Below are positions 48,223 through 59,822 of a DNA stretch of 64,000 nt, in pieces. The position numbers were made by a program, and so were the translations under genes. This DNA comes from Parapristionchus giblindavisi (taxonomy: Eukaryota > Nematoda > Chromadorea > Rhabditida > Diplogasteridae), in assembly GCA_943737045.1 (NCBI GenBank), contig CALSFV010000087.1, positions 248,001-312,000 on the forward strand, in the 5' to 3' direction. Numbering within the stretch: position 1 is the stretch's first letter; each line of letters begins with the position of its first letter. The notes beneath the pieces are model-generated. The model saw nothing but the letters and a program-made list of their open reading frames with translations. It had not been told where the DNA came from and did no database searches.

Positions 48223-48822
48223 ATCTCAAAATAGTCGAAATATTATAATTATTCTGAAAAAAAGATGAATATTTTTAGAGGAAAACCCAAAAAGTGCTAT
48301 TCCGTTTTACACAACTCTCTTAGGTACAACGCAAGCTAATTTCGAGCTCTCCGCTATGGTCATACTAGTCTATGAATGATTCATTTCCCTTGTCAGTGAC
48401 AGAGCGGATAGTTTAAAATCTTGGATTAACTGATCACAGTTAGATAGCGCTTCGAGATCATAAAGTTTCTAATTTGAATAGCTCGGGGAATTCAGATATG
48501 AACCATGTAATGAAATGGATTCAACAAAATAGTAATGTTCAAACACAAAGATGAGAAATATAAAACACGAATGTTTGGACTAAAATTGTATGATTGGACA
48601 AAAGAAATCTTGAGAAAAGATTATGAAGAATATTATAATGCTATTTATATGTTCGAACCAAAACAACCAATAAAAGGCCGAGAGTAGTTTATTACTCTTC
48701 GGATGAGTGACCTCAGTTACATTATGGAGTGAGGAGAGATAGAGACGGATGTGAGAGAGGTAGAGGGCTATGACAAAGAGGGTGGAAACAAGGACAAGCA
48801 ATAGATGAAGAGGAGAAGCCTG

Positions 48823-48945
48823 GGGAGAGCATAGGGGAGAGGGAGAGGGAGGGAGAGGGAGAGGGAGAGGGAGAGAGAGGGAGAGAGGGAGAGAGGGAGA
48901 GGTAGAGGGAGAGAGAGAGAGGTAGACCCTAGAGGGAGGGAGAGA
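48823..48945. repeat. GAGAGG polypurine microsatellite
   Basis: About 120 bases of GGGAGA/GAGAGG units on the + strand, with almost no pyrimidine. Such tracts can form triplex DNA. Confidence 0.95.
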
Positions 48946-48962
48946 TACATTCATGTGCGGCA

Positions 48963-48976
48963 GCGACCATGACAAC
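48963..48976. promoter_or_regulatory. Weak X-box-like (RFX/DAF-19) site
   Basis: GCGACCATGACAAC matches the second half of the X-box consensus (RRNRAC) and the central AT, but mismatches one base in the first half. It lies about 740 bases upstream of the osm-3 ATG. C. elegans X-boxes are usually closer. Confidence 0.2.
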
Positions 48977-50552
48977 GCTAGAGTCGCTGAGATGAAGAGA
49001 AAAAAATAGTTGTTAAGAAGCTAGAGAAATTGTGAAATGGAATTCCCTTTCGCATATAATTTTTCAATTTTCGCGTCAAACAAGATAATTTAGTTTCATA
49101 CTGATTGACTTTATGAAACATGGAAATCATATAGTATAGACATCTTTGATTCAATCCAGAAAGGGGATTTAAGTTAGGACGCCGCTCTATCTTCATCATC
49201 CAGAGTATAGCGAATGGAGCGTTTCAACTGTCATATTTAAACATTCCTTTATACCTTCACGAGCAAGATTTTATTCATAATTATAGGTCTTCTTTCCAAA
49301 CCCAAAGTAAAGCTCAATGATGAATATCTCATATGTAGCTGCGTATTATTATTATTACAATTGTGTCTGTACTCTCTCAATTTGTTTGATCTCTCGTCTC
49401 TAACCAGTCCTAGTCAAATATCATCTAGAGTCATATGTGCTATTCTTATTCTTCTTATTTTTTAACCACTTCCTCTCGTATCGTGGATACAAGTTGTACA
49501 TACACAATTGCGCAATCAAGAATTGTGAAATGGAATGGATTAAAGGGCATTATAAGAATATTTATGAACATGGGAGTCAGGAACCTGATATAGTACATTC
49601 AAATTTCTTGTAGTTTGTTATATTGATTTATTGTAAATGAAATTCTTACATATATGAATGTAGTAGGATCCAGAAGAATAATAGAATTAGAGATTAACAA
49701 TTCACGCAGTATTAAGAGCTCACAATCAGTATGATGTGGCGGCACTTCTTCGGTTTCTGTTTTTTTCTTCGGTTTTTTTTACCGTAGAAGTTCCAATGTG
49801 GCTGAATAAAAAAAAAGAAAATACCATTCCAGACTTTCCAAACACCTTCTATGTAAGGATTCAAATTTGTTTCTTAGCTGAAGACGATGGAAGGGGATTT
49901 GGGCAATGGTGATGTTGATATACTTATAATGCTATATTCATCTTCGAAACAGATAATTTAAATCCATTTTGAACTTTATCCTGCCATAATCGTAAGAATG
50001 ACGTTATAACATCTGACTCATAAAAGATAATTAATGAAAATACTACAAATAAGATACAGCCTGCGGATTTGTATAATATGCAGAAATTATAATCATATTC
50101 GCCATGGCCTGGCTCTGTGTGTATTATAAATAATAGTTGAGTACTTCTCAATGACAAAACTCTTATCGAGGCCAAACTACAGTCTGCATCAGATAGAATT
50201 TTGAACGAAAGATTTATGCAGATTATATGGTTTCTCACACCATTTATTCTTCTGTAATTGAAGGCTTAGTTTTATGTTCAAAAAAAAATCAGATATTGAA
50301 CTTTCCTTTTTGTCTAATATTCGTTCATAAATCCAGATGTGCAATTCCGTTTCAATGATATCATAGTCCTAACCAGGGCTGGGATTTTTTGTTTGGTATT
50401 TTTTTTTGTTTTTTGGTTTTTTTTGGGTTTTTGAGAATTTTTTGTTTGGTATTTTTTTTGTTTGGGTTTTCTGCAAAAACCAAAAAATAACAAAAAAAAT
50501 CGGATAAAGAAAATTTACACAAATTTGCTTGAAAATTTAGTTTATGATCAGT

Positions 50553-50691
50553 GTCCGTATGCAAGAACAACGGAAAACCGTTTTCCGGGAAAATGTGACG
50601 TCATTAGCGTAGGCGGAAGATTTTTGGAAAACGCCTCCGCCTACGCTAATGACGTCACATTTTCCCGGAAAACGGTTCTTGCATACGGCCA
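50553..50691. repeat. Near-perfect hairpin nested in the hAT-type element
   Basis: GTATGCAAGAAC..ACCGTTTTCCGGGAAAATG pairs with its inverse across a loop near 50610-50630. Each arm contains TGACGTCA-type sequence next to AGCGTAGGCGG. It may be a separate small element inserted in the hAT copy. Confidence 0.85.
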
Positions 50692-50960
50692 CAGTTTTGT
50701 TGTTCATTTTTCACCGTAAGACAATATTGGTGAGTGTAATATTACGGAATAGTGTTAAAGAAGGGGATTTTTTTTCTTGAGTGACTATACTTGTCAGGCA
50801 GGGCTATAGATGACATCTACCTGAATACAAAAACAATATTATCTCAAATTATGGATGCCCCGGAAAACCGTAATCCGAGCTGAAAGTTCGTTGTTGCGCC
50901 AAGGAAATGTCAGGGACAATGCGGCCTTTCGATTTTGAAAGCTGAATATAGAGAAAATCG

Positions 50961-51035
50961 CAAACGGGAATCCAATCCGGCTTGGTGCGGTTACAAGCGC
51001 TGATTACTAACCACTGCACGAGCTACGCTTTTGGC
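50961..51035 (-). other. tRNA-like segment (possible SINE head)
   Basis: On the minus strand, GTAGCTCGTGCAGTGGTTAG followed about 35 bases later by GGATTGGATTCCCG resembles the A and B boxes of RNA polymerase III tRNA promoters. No complete cloverleaf is seen, so it is not called a tRNA. Confidence 0.35.
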
Positions 51036-51603
51036 CTTTCGAATCTATTAGAGAATGCATAATGCCACATAATTGGTCGCACGTTCTTCATGATAATATT
51101 CTTCATGATGATAATAGCGCACCCCATACATTTTCACACCCTCACAAGGTGACCCACTCTACATGGCTCTTTTTAGCATCTACCCACTATATAAGGGTCC
51201 TGTTTTAAGCTAAAAATTACAATTCAACCGAAAAATAAAGAAATCGACCCATTGTATAAAAATAAAACGGTGAGGGTGCCGAAAATGCATGGCGCACCCT
51301 CAATTTCCTGATTCCCGTACCTTAACTAATCCATAAAATGCTGCCGATAACAAATCAACAACGTATGTTTGTTTTAGTTGTTGATTTTAAGAATTTTGAC
51401 TCTGAATAAAGAATAGTTGCTATTTAAAGGAAGAGCAACACGAGATAATGTTAAAATTTTCTCGGAACAGTGGGAACAATTAATTATTTTATTTTTTTTG
51501 GTTTTTTTTGGTTTTTTTTTGTTTGGTGAAAATTTTTTTTTGTTGAACCCAAACAAAAAATTTTTTGGTCGAAATAATTTTTTGTCCCAGCCCTGGTCCT
51601 AAC

Positions 51604-52026
51604 TACAAGACATACAATATGCTTTGATTACTATTAGAATATAATTTGTCATCATTGTTTCCGTAAAAAACGAAAGAACAAAAAGAACGTAAACCGAGAT
51701 AGAAGGAAGCATGAATGGTCGTAGTTTAGTTAGTTAGGTTTATTATCCAATCCAGTGGAGGAAGATAAATTGGTCTCCTTTAAAGAGGATATACAATGGA
51801 TAAGTCAATTTAGTGATCGAGATAGAAAGAGTGACCAGACTGTAAGAGCATGAGTGAATACTATTCAAGTGTGGCGAGTTTTAGAGACACACACGCCTCT
51901 CCCCAGCTTCCCCCTCCCCCTCCTCCCACTCTCATCTCTCTACCTCCTCTTCCCCTACCCTTCCTCCCTCTCCCCTCATCCTCTTCCTCCCCTTCCTTCA
52001 TTTTTCGTCACTCTCAACGTACAACC
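51604..52026. promoter_or_regulatory. Upstream region with polypyrimidine tract
   Basis: About 100 bases of CTCCTCCCC-type sequence (51897-52005) end some 20 bases before the start codon of the first TPM gene. The tract may act in promoter melting or trans-splicing; this is inference. Confidence 0.4.
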
Positions 52027-53698
52027 ATGTTCGGTCTGATCTACTTCATCTCACTCTCTATCATCTTAATCCAAGTTTGTACCTTATCATTTAACCCGAA
52101 TTATCAATCCTGACTCAGGCAATTCCAAACCCGACGACTACTGGATATAGAGAATGCAAATTAACCGCACCCTCGACATTGTGTGACCCTGATGGAATAT
52201 TTACCCTAGCAGACCGGTAAGATCGAAGATCAAAGATCAACGATCAACGATCAAAGATCAAATTGAAATTCAGGCATCATTTGGACCATGAACTGAAGAT
52301 GTTCGAAGCGCGGACTAGACGTCCCCGACCGTGGAATTTACACGCCTCAAGATCCATGTTGACGTGTGAGGATAAGGTGAATGAAATGAATATAATACTA
52401 TAGATTATGGAAGGGCAGAAAAACTCAGTTCATAAACCACCACGAAACTGTTGCACAACACTGTAGAATTTTAAAGCTTTCAAAATCCCTTGAAATATTT
52501 ATGTGAAACATTTTTTTCGGAGTATTAATTATCTTTATTCAGGGTATCACTCCGGCCATTGCAGTAGTCAGAAGTGGTAATGCACAGGTGATCTTTTTTT
52601 TTATTGCGAAGCATGAAAATATTTTAGCCGTAATAATATTGTTTTCTTGCTTTCTTGTTTTGTAAATTTATTTATCAGTGATATTATCGATTGGTATGCT
52701 CATTCACAAGAACTTTTCTCTTTAACGAACATTGTGCCACATTGATACTATGATCATTCATAGCAAGCATATATATAGAGATAGGTACTCTCTAGCAAGG
52801 GTATTGCTTTTCTTATTAGATTTATACGAAAGTAGCTGAGAAACTTTCTACAAGACAGTACGCAATTTCGATTAAACCTTTTAGGCTGAAAAAATACCTT
52901 GTAATCAGTCGACTAGAACAAAACACATGACGCTAAACCCATGATATCTGGATATAACCAAATCCGAGTAATAATAAAGCGATATAGCATTCGGTCTGCT
53001 CACTTTCTTTAACTACAAGAGGCTCGAAAATTGAAAAAAAACTATATAAATTCTTTAGGAAGTAGATGCAATAATCGAGGACATGAAAGCCAATTGGACA
53101 CTAGATTCTACATGTAATAATACGGTCTTCATCGTATTCTCTGCTACTGAAACACAATTCTCCGTTTCGAGACCAACAAATATAACGAGAGTAACTCCAC
53201 TACAGGCGTACGATGTTGCTCACTTTTTGAGAAGACAGGTAAGCTTTATTGAATTATTAATTTTTATCATTAATCAGATAATAGAAGTCAGAATATTCGA
53301 CTAAATATCGATTCTTAAATGGCACATAGTAAGGCCTTAATATATCAAGGGTTGACCCTAAGAATAAGAATATGGTAATATTTTGGAATGGTGACTACTA
53401 ACAATAATATTATTGTTTGGTAGAGACAGGTAAGTAGCTTTTGTTCTCTATAATATCTATTATAAGAATAAAGATATTATGTTTAGGCTCGTGCATTCCA
53501 AGATGGAAATTACGGATCGGCCTTCTTGACGATACTACAGCAGACATGGGAGAGATCAGTGACACAGTATACGGTAGATCTTTATTTTATTTCATATTTC
53601 GCATTTTTGTAAACAACACCCCTGATATATTATACAAATTTGAGGATATCTGGTCATGAATATTTCTCTTTTTTTCTACTGTTGTCTAGAATGCATAA
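52027..53698 (+). CDS. TPM-domain protein, MOLO-1-like (first copy)
   Basis: Secreted or membrane-tethered protein with a TPM fold (the domain of TLP18.3, Psb32 and MOLO-1). C. elegans MOLO-1 modulates levamisole-type acetylcholine receptors; this protein is a relative, not a proven orthologue. Exons: 52027-52074 (signal peptide MFGLIYFISLSIILIQ), 52119-52216, 52274-52376, 52543-52587, 53059-53238, 53487-53573, 53690-53698; 189 aa. Motifs: IPNPTTTGYRECKL, LCDPDG, FEARTRRPRPWNLH, GITPAIAVVRSG, MKANWTLDSTCNNTVFIVFS, and the C-terminal FQDGNYGSAFLTILQQTWER. No membrane helix follows, unlike MOLO-1. The last exon adds only NA before the stop; read-through of the previous exon would give a slightly different end (stop near 53610). 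Confidence 0.82.
52220..52262 (+). repeat. Intronic (GATCAAA)n, TPM gene
   Basis: Five or more GATCAAA/GATCAAC units on the coding strand fill most of the 57-base intron 52217-52273. Confidence 0.92.
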
Positions 53699-53713
53699 CT
53701 ATTTGTTGGATTA

Positions 53714-55405
53714 ATGCAAAGATTGTTATTACGGAAATGGAACGCCACGCGATATCCTAACCCTATGATGGGCGAGCATCGTCTCTGTAAGATGTCTGAT
53801 GCATCGACGATCTGTGATCCTGATGAGATACTCGATGAAGAAGAAAGGTTTCTTAAAAGTTGATTTGTCATTAATTTTTAAAATATATGTGAAAAGGATT
53901 GCAGACGGGTTTACAATTCGTCTTCTCTGTGTTACTTTGTTCCTGTTTTTCTCTTTGAACGATCATGTTCTAATCCCACAGACTGGCCATAATAGGGTTT
54001 TCGTAAAATATTTCTTATAAAAAATGATGCCCAACACGATTTTCAGACTCGATCTCAAGAATGATGCCTCTATCTTTGAATATCTCACTACCAATGTAAG
54101 CTCATGTATATCGTTCAACTAATCAGCAAATCACAATTTTCAGATGTTTCCATACAACGCATCTTCCAATATGTCAACGTTCTGTCAGAGTCGTGGATAC
54201 ACTGTAGGAATCGCTATAATGCGCAATATCGAGGGCGGAACCAAAGATGTGAGTGGACTCAATTAATAATAACACTTGGACAAGGAGGGAAATTGGCACT
54301 TAGCCTGCATTGTATAAGGAGTTGAAGGGATGTCTAATTATTGGTAGATTCAGGTCATTCAAACACTCGCTCGTTCTCTATTGAAGACGTGGAGTTTAGA
54401 TGATAGATGCAAGAAAGCATTGGTAAGGTTATCAGATGAACTTTGGTCAAACGATTTTCAAAAATTAACCTTTAAGAAGTTAAAAATCGTGACCTTGTTA
54501 TTGCTTTTGTTAATACTTCAATGATCTGTCAAGTTTCCAATGGGGCGTTTCAGTTTAAAGTTACATTTTATCAAGTTCAGTCAATCAATGATATCATAAA
54601 CGCAATTTATTGTGAGCAAATTCTCATCGTCACATATATTCTTATTATAATAGTTAGGAGCATTACATTTTTTCCATATTACATAACACATATAATATAA
54701 TACATAATACATAGTAAAGATAAACTATGTTTTGCCTTATTTTTATACTTCAGGTGATTGCTTTATCCGTTGACGATCGTATATTTTCTGTAGTCAAATC
54801 AGAAAATGTCGCCATCGACATTGATGGATTCACAAAGTTCTTCGATGCTGAAGTAAGATTTAAAAGAACACAATGACTAATCGATACTCTCTGTTCTTGT
54901 TAAACTTCATGAGATCAACCAGAGAGAAGATTTTGAAATTCTTTTGTGGTATGGCACTAAAGAAATTCCATAATTCGAAACTCTTCACTCTAGCCACACA
55001 GTCTCTCTTTCCATTGTCTAGAAGAATTAGAGACAGCTATTACAAGGGTGTGGCCAAAGTTAAGAGCTTCCAAGTAGATTGGCACATTATTTCAAGAGTA
55101 GTTCTAGAGCTTACCAAACATGTTTTTAGTCCGAAAACTTCCACCAGAGCGAGATCAAGACAGCTCTCGCCAACATTCTCAAGCGTGCTGTGCAAACGAT
55201 GATCGAGCAGACTGGAGCTCTCGCAGCTCCTGGAGGAGCTTCAGAGTCGTCGACCAAGAAGGTGGATACCGTAGCTCCAAAGGATGCTACCGTAACTAAT
55301 ACGTCATTAGCCGTCAAAGACCCTGTAGCTTTGGCTCTGAATGATGGCAACAGTACGCTCGTGGAAGATTTAAGCAATAATAATTCAACGCTGGTTCTTT
55401 TTTAA
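53714..55405 (+). CDS. TPM-domain protein, MOLO-1-like (second copy)
   Basis: A second TPM domain immediately downstream. Exons: 53714-53847, 54047-54095, 54144-54248, 54354-54422, 54754-54852, 55130-55405; about 243 aa from the ATG at 53714. Motifs correspond one by one to the first copy: RYPNPMMGEHRLCKM, ICDPDEIL, YTVGIAIMRNIEGG, LLKTWSLDDRCKKAL and VIALSVDDRIFSVV. It then adds a tail of about 60 residues rich in Ser, Asn and Val. The 5' end is uncertain: a signal-peptide-like frame (MNISLFFYCCLECITICW) starts at 53657 but is one base out of phase with the TPM frame. The start is only 16 bases after the stop of the first copy, so an operon with trans-splicing at TCTAG (53685-53689), or a single gene with an unrecognised junction, is possible. 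Confidence 0.75.
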
Positions 55406-56156
55406 TAATCATTATTTTTATCATGTATTCGTATTACTATCACCATCGTACTTTTTTTTCTGTATTTGTGTGACGCGAAACAAGGTATACTGAATGTGCA
55501 TATAAAACAGTGACGAACTATTCTATAATCATTAATATATGTCTGGTGAAAGTCAAGCACAAGAGAGTGGTTTTGTGGACAATAAAGGGAGCTTAGCCAA
55601 TGTCAACTATCTCTTTATTTCATGTACTATTTATTTGTTCTCAGCCTACGAGTGAGCAAAAGGCAAAGAGACTAATACAAAGGTTTCAATCATTTAAATA
55701 ATAGAGAAGATAGTTCAAGAAACGGGGTAAATCTCTGCAGAGATCAATTAGGAATAATTAGAATTAGAACAATTGCACGATAGTTTAAGTGAATAGTAGA
55801 TGAAGATCGAAAGAACATGGTTAATAAATATTAAAACAAGGATGATGTGTCCAACACTCTCGAAATGGTAAGACACAAGGAAAAGTTAAGAAAAAATGTA
55901 ACGATGAAAGAAAAAGATTCTTTGACTTCTGAAAACATAATAATATTAATAAAATTGGGTCAAAAAGGAAACCTCGTCATGAATCGATTAGTGATATTGT
56001 GAAAAGATTGAATACGGTAGACTAGAAAGAAAAAAAGAAAGGCAACTCATAAAAGAAATACGTAATCTTTCTGCTGTGGGCATACTCGGTTTCAGATAAG
56101 TTTGGGATGTTCCTTAACACAAAGTGAGGTAGGTTAGGAATGATTGAGAGATAAGA
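55406..56156. other. Convergent intergenic region
   Basis: AT-rich 3' region between the second TPM gene (+) and the ceramide synthase gene (-). No feature is seen. Confidence 0.5.
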
Positions 56157-59100
56157 TTAATCTTGCTTCTGTGGTCGCTTCTTTGTCAGAACTTTCTTGC
56201 GATCTTTTTGGTCGTTCTTATGGGAATATTCAGTTCCGCTCATCTCATCTTCCGATCTGAAACAAAGAATTGGTCAATTTGTCTAGATCTCCATTGTGGT
56301 ACATGAAGCGAATTAATGACAACGAAGAGTAAATTATCTTAAATGGTTATCATTGCAAAAAAAGTGAAATAAAGATATTATTGACAAGGATTAGTGATTA
56401 AAAAGAGTACCGAATATCAGCAGCTTCTCCATCCTTGGCTGTTTTGTAGACAATACGAGCTATGATAACTGTCCAGAAAACGTGAAGAAGGACCAGACAA
56501 CACATCATTATGATTGTGATACGAGGAGCATACGGTTCCTGATAACACAAAATATTGCACTCACTTATATTATCACCTAATTTTCGATGTGAAATTGTAG
56601 ATTAAAAAACAGCCGTAAGTGACTAACTGTTGAATTACGAAAGGTTTCACAAAATTTCTTATCATTCTTATCATGTATATCAAATTCATATTCGTGAGAT
56701 TGATTTTATTTTAAAAAAAAACATAAATGTACCTGGGTCATTGAAAAAATCTCATAATCAGGTTGAATGAGTCCGGCGGCTTCGAAGACAGCCGATCTGA
56801 TCACTGTGAATGGAAAATAACCGAGACGAGTCAATATCCAACTGAAAAATTGCTATAAATTAATTGATTTAAATATATATGTATATATATAAACTATAAA
56901 TTAGGCGATGCATCAGTAAATTATATGTGATAAGTTATAAAAAGATGAAGTGAAACTTACACGATCAGGAATATCACGAATATTACATTTGTCTCTTTCA
57001 CTCTTGATTTGTCATATTTCACGAGTTTTCCTCCCTCCAAAAGGATATCGGCGACATCATGTGAGAGGAGAACGAGTGTACCCACTCTGCAAAATAAATA
57101 ATCTTTCTTACTTCACTTTATGTTTCTTCGTGATCACGTATGTCCCATCGGTGCCAGAACAACTATACGTTAATTGTAGGCTATTTTTGAAGACTGCATT
57201 TCATTATTGAAGTTCACCGATTAGGACATTTCTGAGTCTTCTTGTTAATGGTTTCTATTTGTCACAAAATGATATTCAATTATCTACCTGACAAAGTTAA
57301 TAGCGAAACTGAGTGAGAGGAGTCCAATCGTGACGATATGATGGAATATCAACTCCCAATAATCAGATCTTCTCACATCAAACACAGATAGAACAAGAAG
57401 TGAATAGTAGAATGTCATTTCGATCATGTAATACCACCTGAAATCATGATCTTTGATCTTTGAGGTAAATTGTTTTGCTTTCTGCAACACGTGTTAAAAT
57501 CAATAACTCGATCGCATGAACACACAAACAATACTAGACTGGGAAATACTGTAACCAGTTTGGTCAGACGATTAAGAGTTCAAAAATGAACGATTGCGAA
57601 CCAAATATCATTGTCAATAGTGTGTTGAGGATATCCGATCCAACAGTCTTTCACGTCCCATAGCCATGACTTCTGATACATGATCTATAATAGATTCTTG
57701 ATCAATAGTTTCTTTTTTAAGTATTTATATAATAGATCTGTGACATTATTAATTTGTATAGAAGTTTACATCCATGGAAGGCAATAAATTTCGTGAATTA
57801 CATTGCCCGTATGAAATACTTCTCAACTCACTTGAGATCTATTTCAATCTAAGACAAAACTAACACTTTTATTCTAAATACAAAACACTCACAATGAATC
57901 CAATAGAGAATGCAAGAGTGTAGAAAGTGAATCGAGAGAAACATTCCAATATCCTTTTCTGTCTCGTATTCACTGCGAATCCACCGAACAAATGGCCTAT
58001 TATCTGTAATGGATCACATTACACTTCACACTTTAATTACTTCAATTGTACAAACTCTCCGACATATTTTTAAATTCACTACATGAATTCAAAACGATAT
58101 CTTGATACAGAAAACAATAAAACGAAAATATAATCTTGTATTTCTCTGCGTTTTATGTGCTATAATATGTGTTTCTCGATAAAATACCTAAACCGTTGCT
58201 AATCAAAGATTTACTAACGATCTCTTCATGGCACGGGCAATTTCAAAGAAACATTGCAGTACAAAGAAATACAATGTACTTTTGGAATAACGTTTGCTAA
58301 ATGATAAGCCTATCAATGGAGTTAATAATAATCATAATAATAATATGGACTCTGACCCTCTCTCCAAGTTTTCCTTCTCCGTATCCTAGAATATGTGCAG
58401 CAGGGATTCCGACGAATGCTTCCCATATGATTCGGAGTGCCACCATTGGAAAGACGAAGTAGATGGGAAAGAACAGATCTCCTGGAAACAAAAAATCATT
58501 CATTACTACATTTTGTTTGTAAAACTGCTGAATGATCCCTTCATTACCTTTGTAAGGCTATATTACACTTAAATATTTGGATAACTCTATCCCAATAGTG
58601 AGATCTAGAGATCATTTACAACCTTTACTATGATATTTATTGAGATATTCGTTAATGATGAATGTACGTGCATCTTCACTGATATTCCCATTTATGTTTA
58701 ATCTATTGTTTCTTTGATCTCTAATTTCGTGTTCCATACTACAATAAAGTCAAAGTAATGTGATGAAATGAAACGCTAAAGAAGGAAAGTTTTCTCGTTC
58801 TCTCTTGCCTATTAAAAAGGTTCCTCAATGTTGTGAACCCCTTGAAAAGAAACTGTTGCAACGACCATGCTCCTTCAAACATCATTATTCAATATACAAG
58901 TCCGTGTTAATTGATTTATTGATGAAAGAAAAACGCAATCGCAAATGTTTCTAAGCTAATGTCCTCTAAGTGCACTTCTATCATCAGTCATGAGCCAATG
59001 TGTCATGTGTGTGTATTTATATTGGTGGGTCTGTTTTGTGTTTAGATGGTAGAATGGGAACGTTGAAAGAAACTACGTGTTTGAACGATCTCTTATCGAC

Positions 59101-59822
59101 GCAACAATTCCCTTTCATTCATCAATATGATTATAAGAACTCTATCTGTCTATCAAGTTTCGCAACTCTAGATTGTTTTACCAAAATTATAAGCCGTCTC
59201 CTCAATTAGCACAATATTTCTCTGCACTCTGCAAGCGACAAAAATATGAATAAATTTAATATTTTTTGTCTATTCAAGATTCTTCTATGAGTAAAAAAAC
59301 ATGTAGTAATGGGTGAACCTCACCCCGAATAATTACTACTTTTAATTTTTTATTACCCAATTCTATCAGTGCATTTGCAGATTTATTAATATATTTCTAT
59401 TTAAATTGGTTTGTACTCCATATCCAGATCTCAGCAAAATAAGACAAAATTCTCGAAAAAAGTTCCATTTTATGATTTTTTTGCATTGGAAATTATATTT
59501 CCGTACTATTTCCTTTCCCATCGAAATTCACGAATGTTCTTAGGTAAAATTCATTATGTTGCCAATCTGTTCGTTTTGTAAATGTAGTTTCACAAGGGTT
59601 TAATGAGTAATTTTGATAAGCGGTTTGCATATGCTATCACCTTTAAACAGACAAACATTTTCGACAAATATAATTCCCCAAACCTTAACTAGGATATTGA
59701 TTTTTCATTGTGAATGATTCTTCACCGTATCCATTTATTATGGTGAACTCACTTGCATCCGTGGGCATATCACTCCATGAAGTGTTACGTGGAAGCCAGT
59801 ATCGCTCATCGAAGATACCCAT
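56157..59822 (-). CDS. hyl: Ceramide synthase (Lag1/HYL type)
   Basis: Acyl-CoA:sphingoid base N-acyltransferase of the endoplasmic reticulum, making (dihydro)ceramide. Exons (low to high): 56157-56256, 56411-56538, 56733-56841, 56961-57086, 57288-57437, 57602-57684, 57893-58003, 58357-58481, 59753-59822; 333 aa, the size of C. elegans HYL proteins. The protein starts MGIFDERYWLPRNTSWSD. The TLC domain carries the Lag1 motif: WWYYMIEMTFYYS, then the catalytic histidine pair in FHHIVTIG (162-163), and HDVADILLEGGKL (H189, D190, D193). Several membrane helices follow, then a charged tail ending KKRPQKQD. No homeobox-like domain is seen, in line with nematode and yeast members. The first intron is 1.27 kb. 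Whether it is the hyl-1 or hyl-2 orthologue cannot be decided here. Confidence 0.94.
57448..57464 (-). repeat. Intronic (GATCAAA)n, ceramide synthase gene
   Basis: Two units (CAAAGATCAAAGATC) on the coding strand, about 10 bases before the 3' splice site of intron 57438-57601. Confidence 0.9.

Larger units (their letters stand above)
48223..50373. other. Upstream region of osm-3 and intergenic spacer
   Basis: No coding gene is seen. It contains a GAGAGG microsatellite (48823-48945), a weak X-box-like site (48963-48976) and otherwise AT-rich sequence. Long open frames over the microsatellite are artefacts of its composition. Confidence 0.5.
50374..51595. mobile_element. hAT-type non-autonomous element with 8-bp target duplication
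   Basis: The ends CAGGGCTGGGA and TCCCAGCCCTG are flanked by an exact 8-bp repeat GTCCTAAC (50366-50373 and 51596-51603). CAGGG-type ends with 8-bp duplications are the hallmark of hAT elements. The subterminal zones are TTTTTTGG-rich. Inside are a hairpin (50553-50691), a dispersed repeat and a tRNA-like stretch. No transposase frame is present. Confidence 0.92.

Noticed and set aside
48580..48975. 131-residue open frame rich in Leu, Ser and Pro (minus strand)
   Set aside because: It is a translation of the GAGAGG microsatellite and its flank.
50961..51035. A genuine tRNA gene
   Set aside because: Only box-like motifs are present. No acceptor or anticodon stem pairing is visible, and the sequence lies in a repeat.
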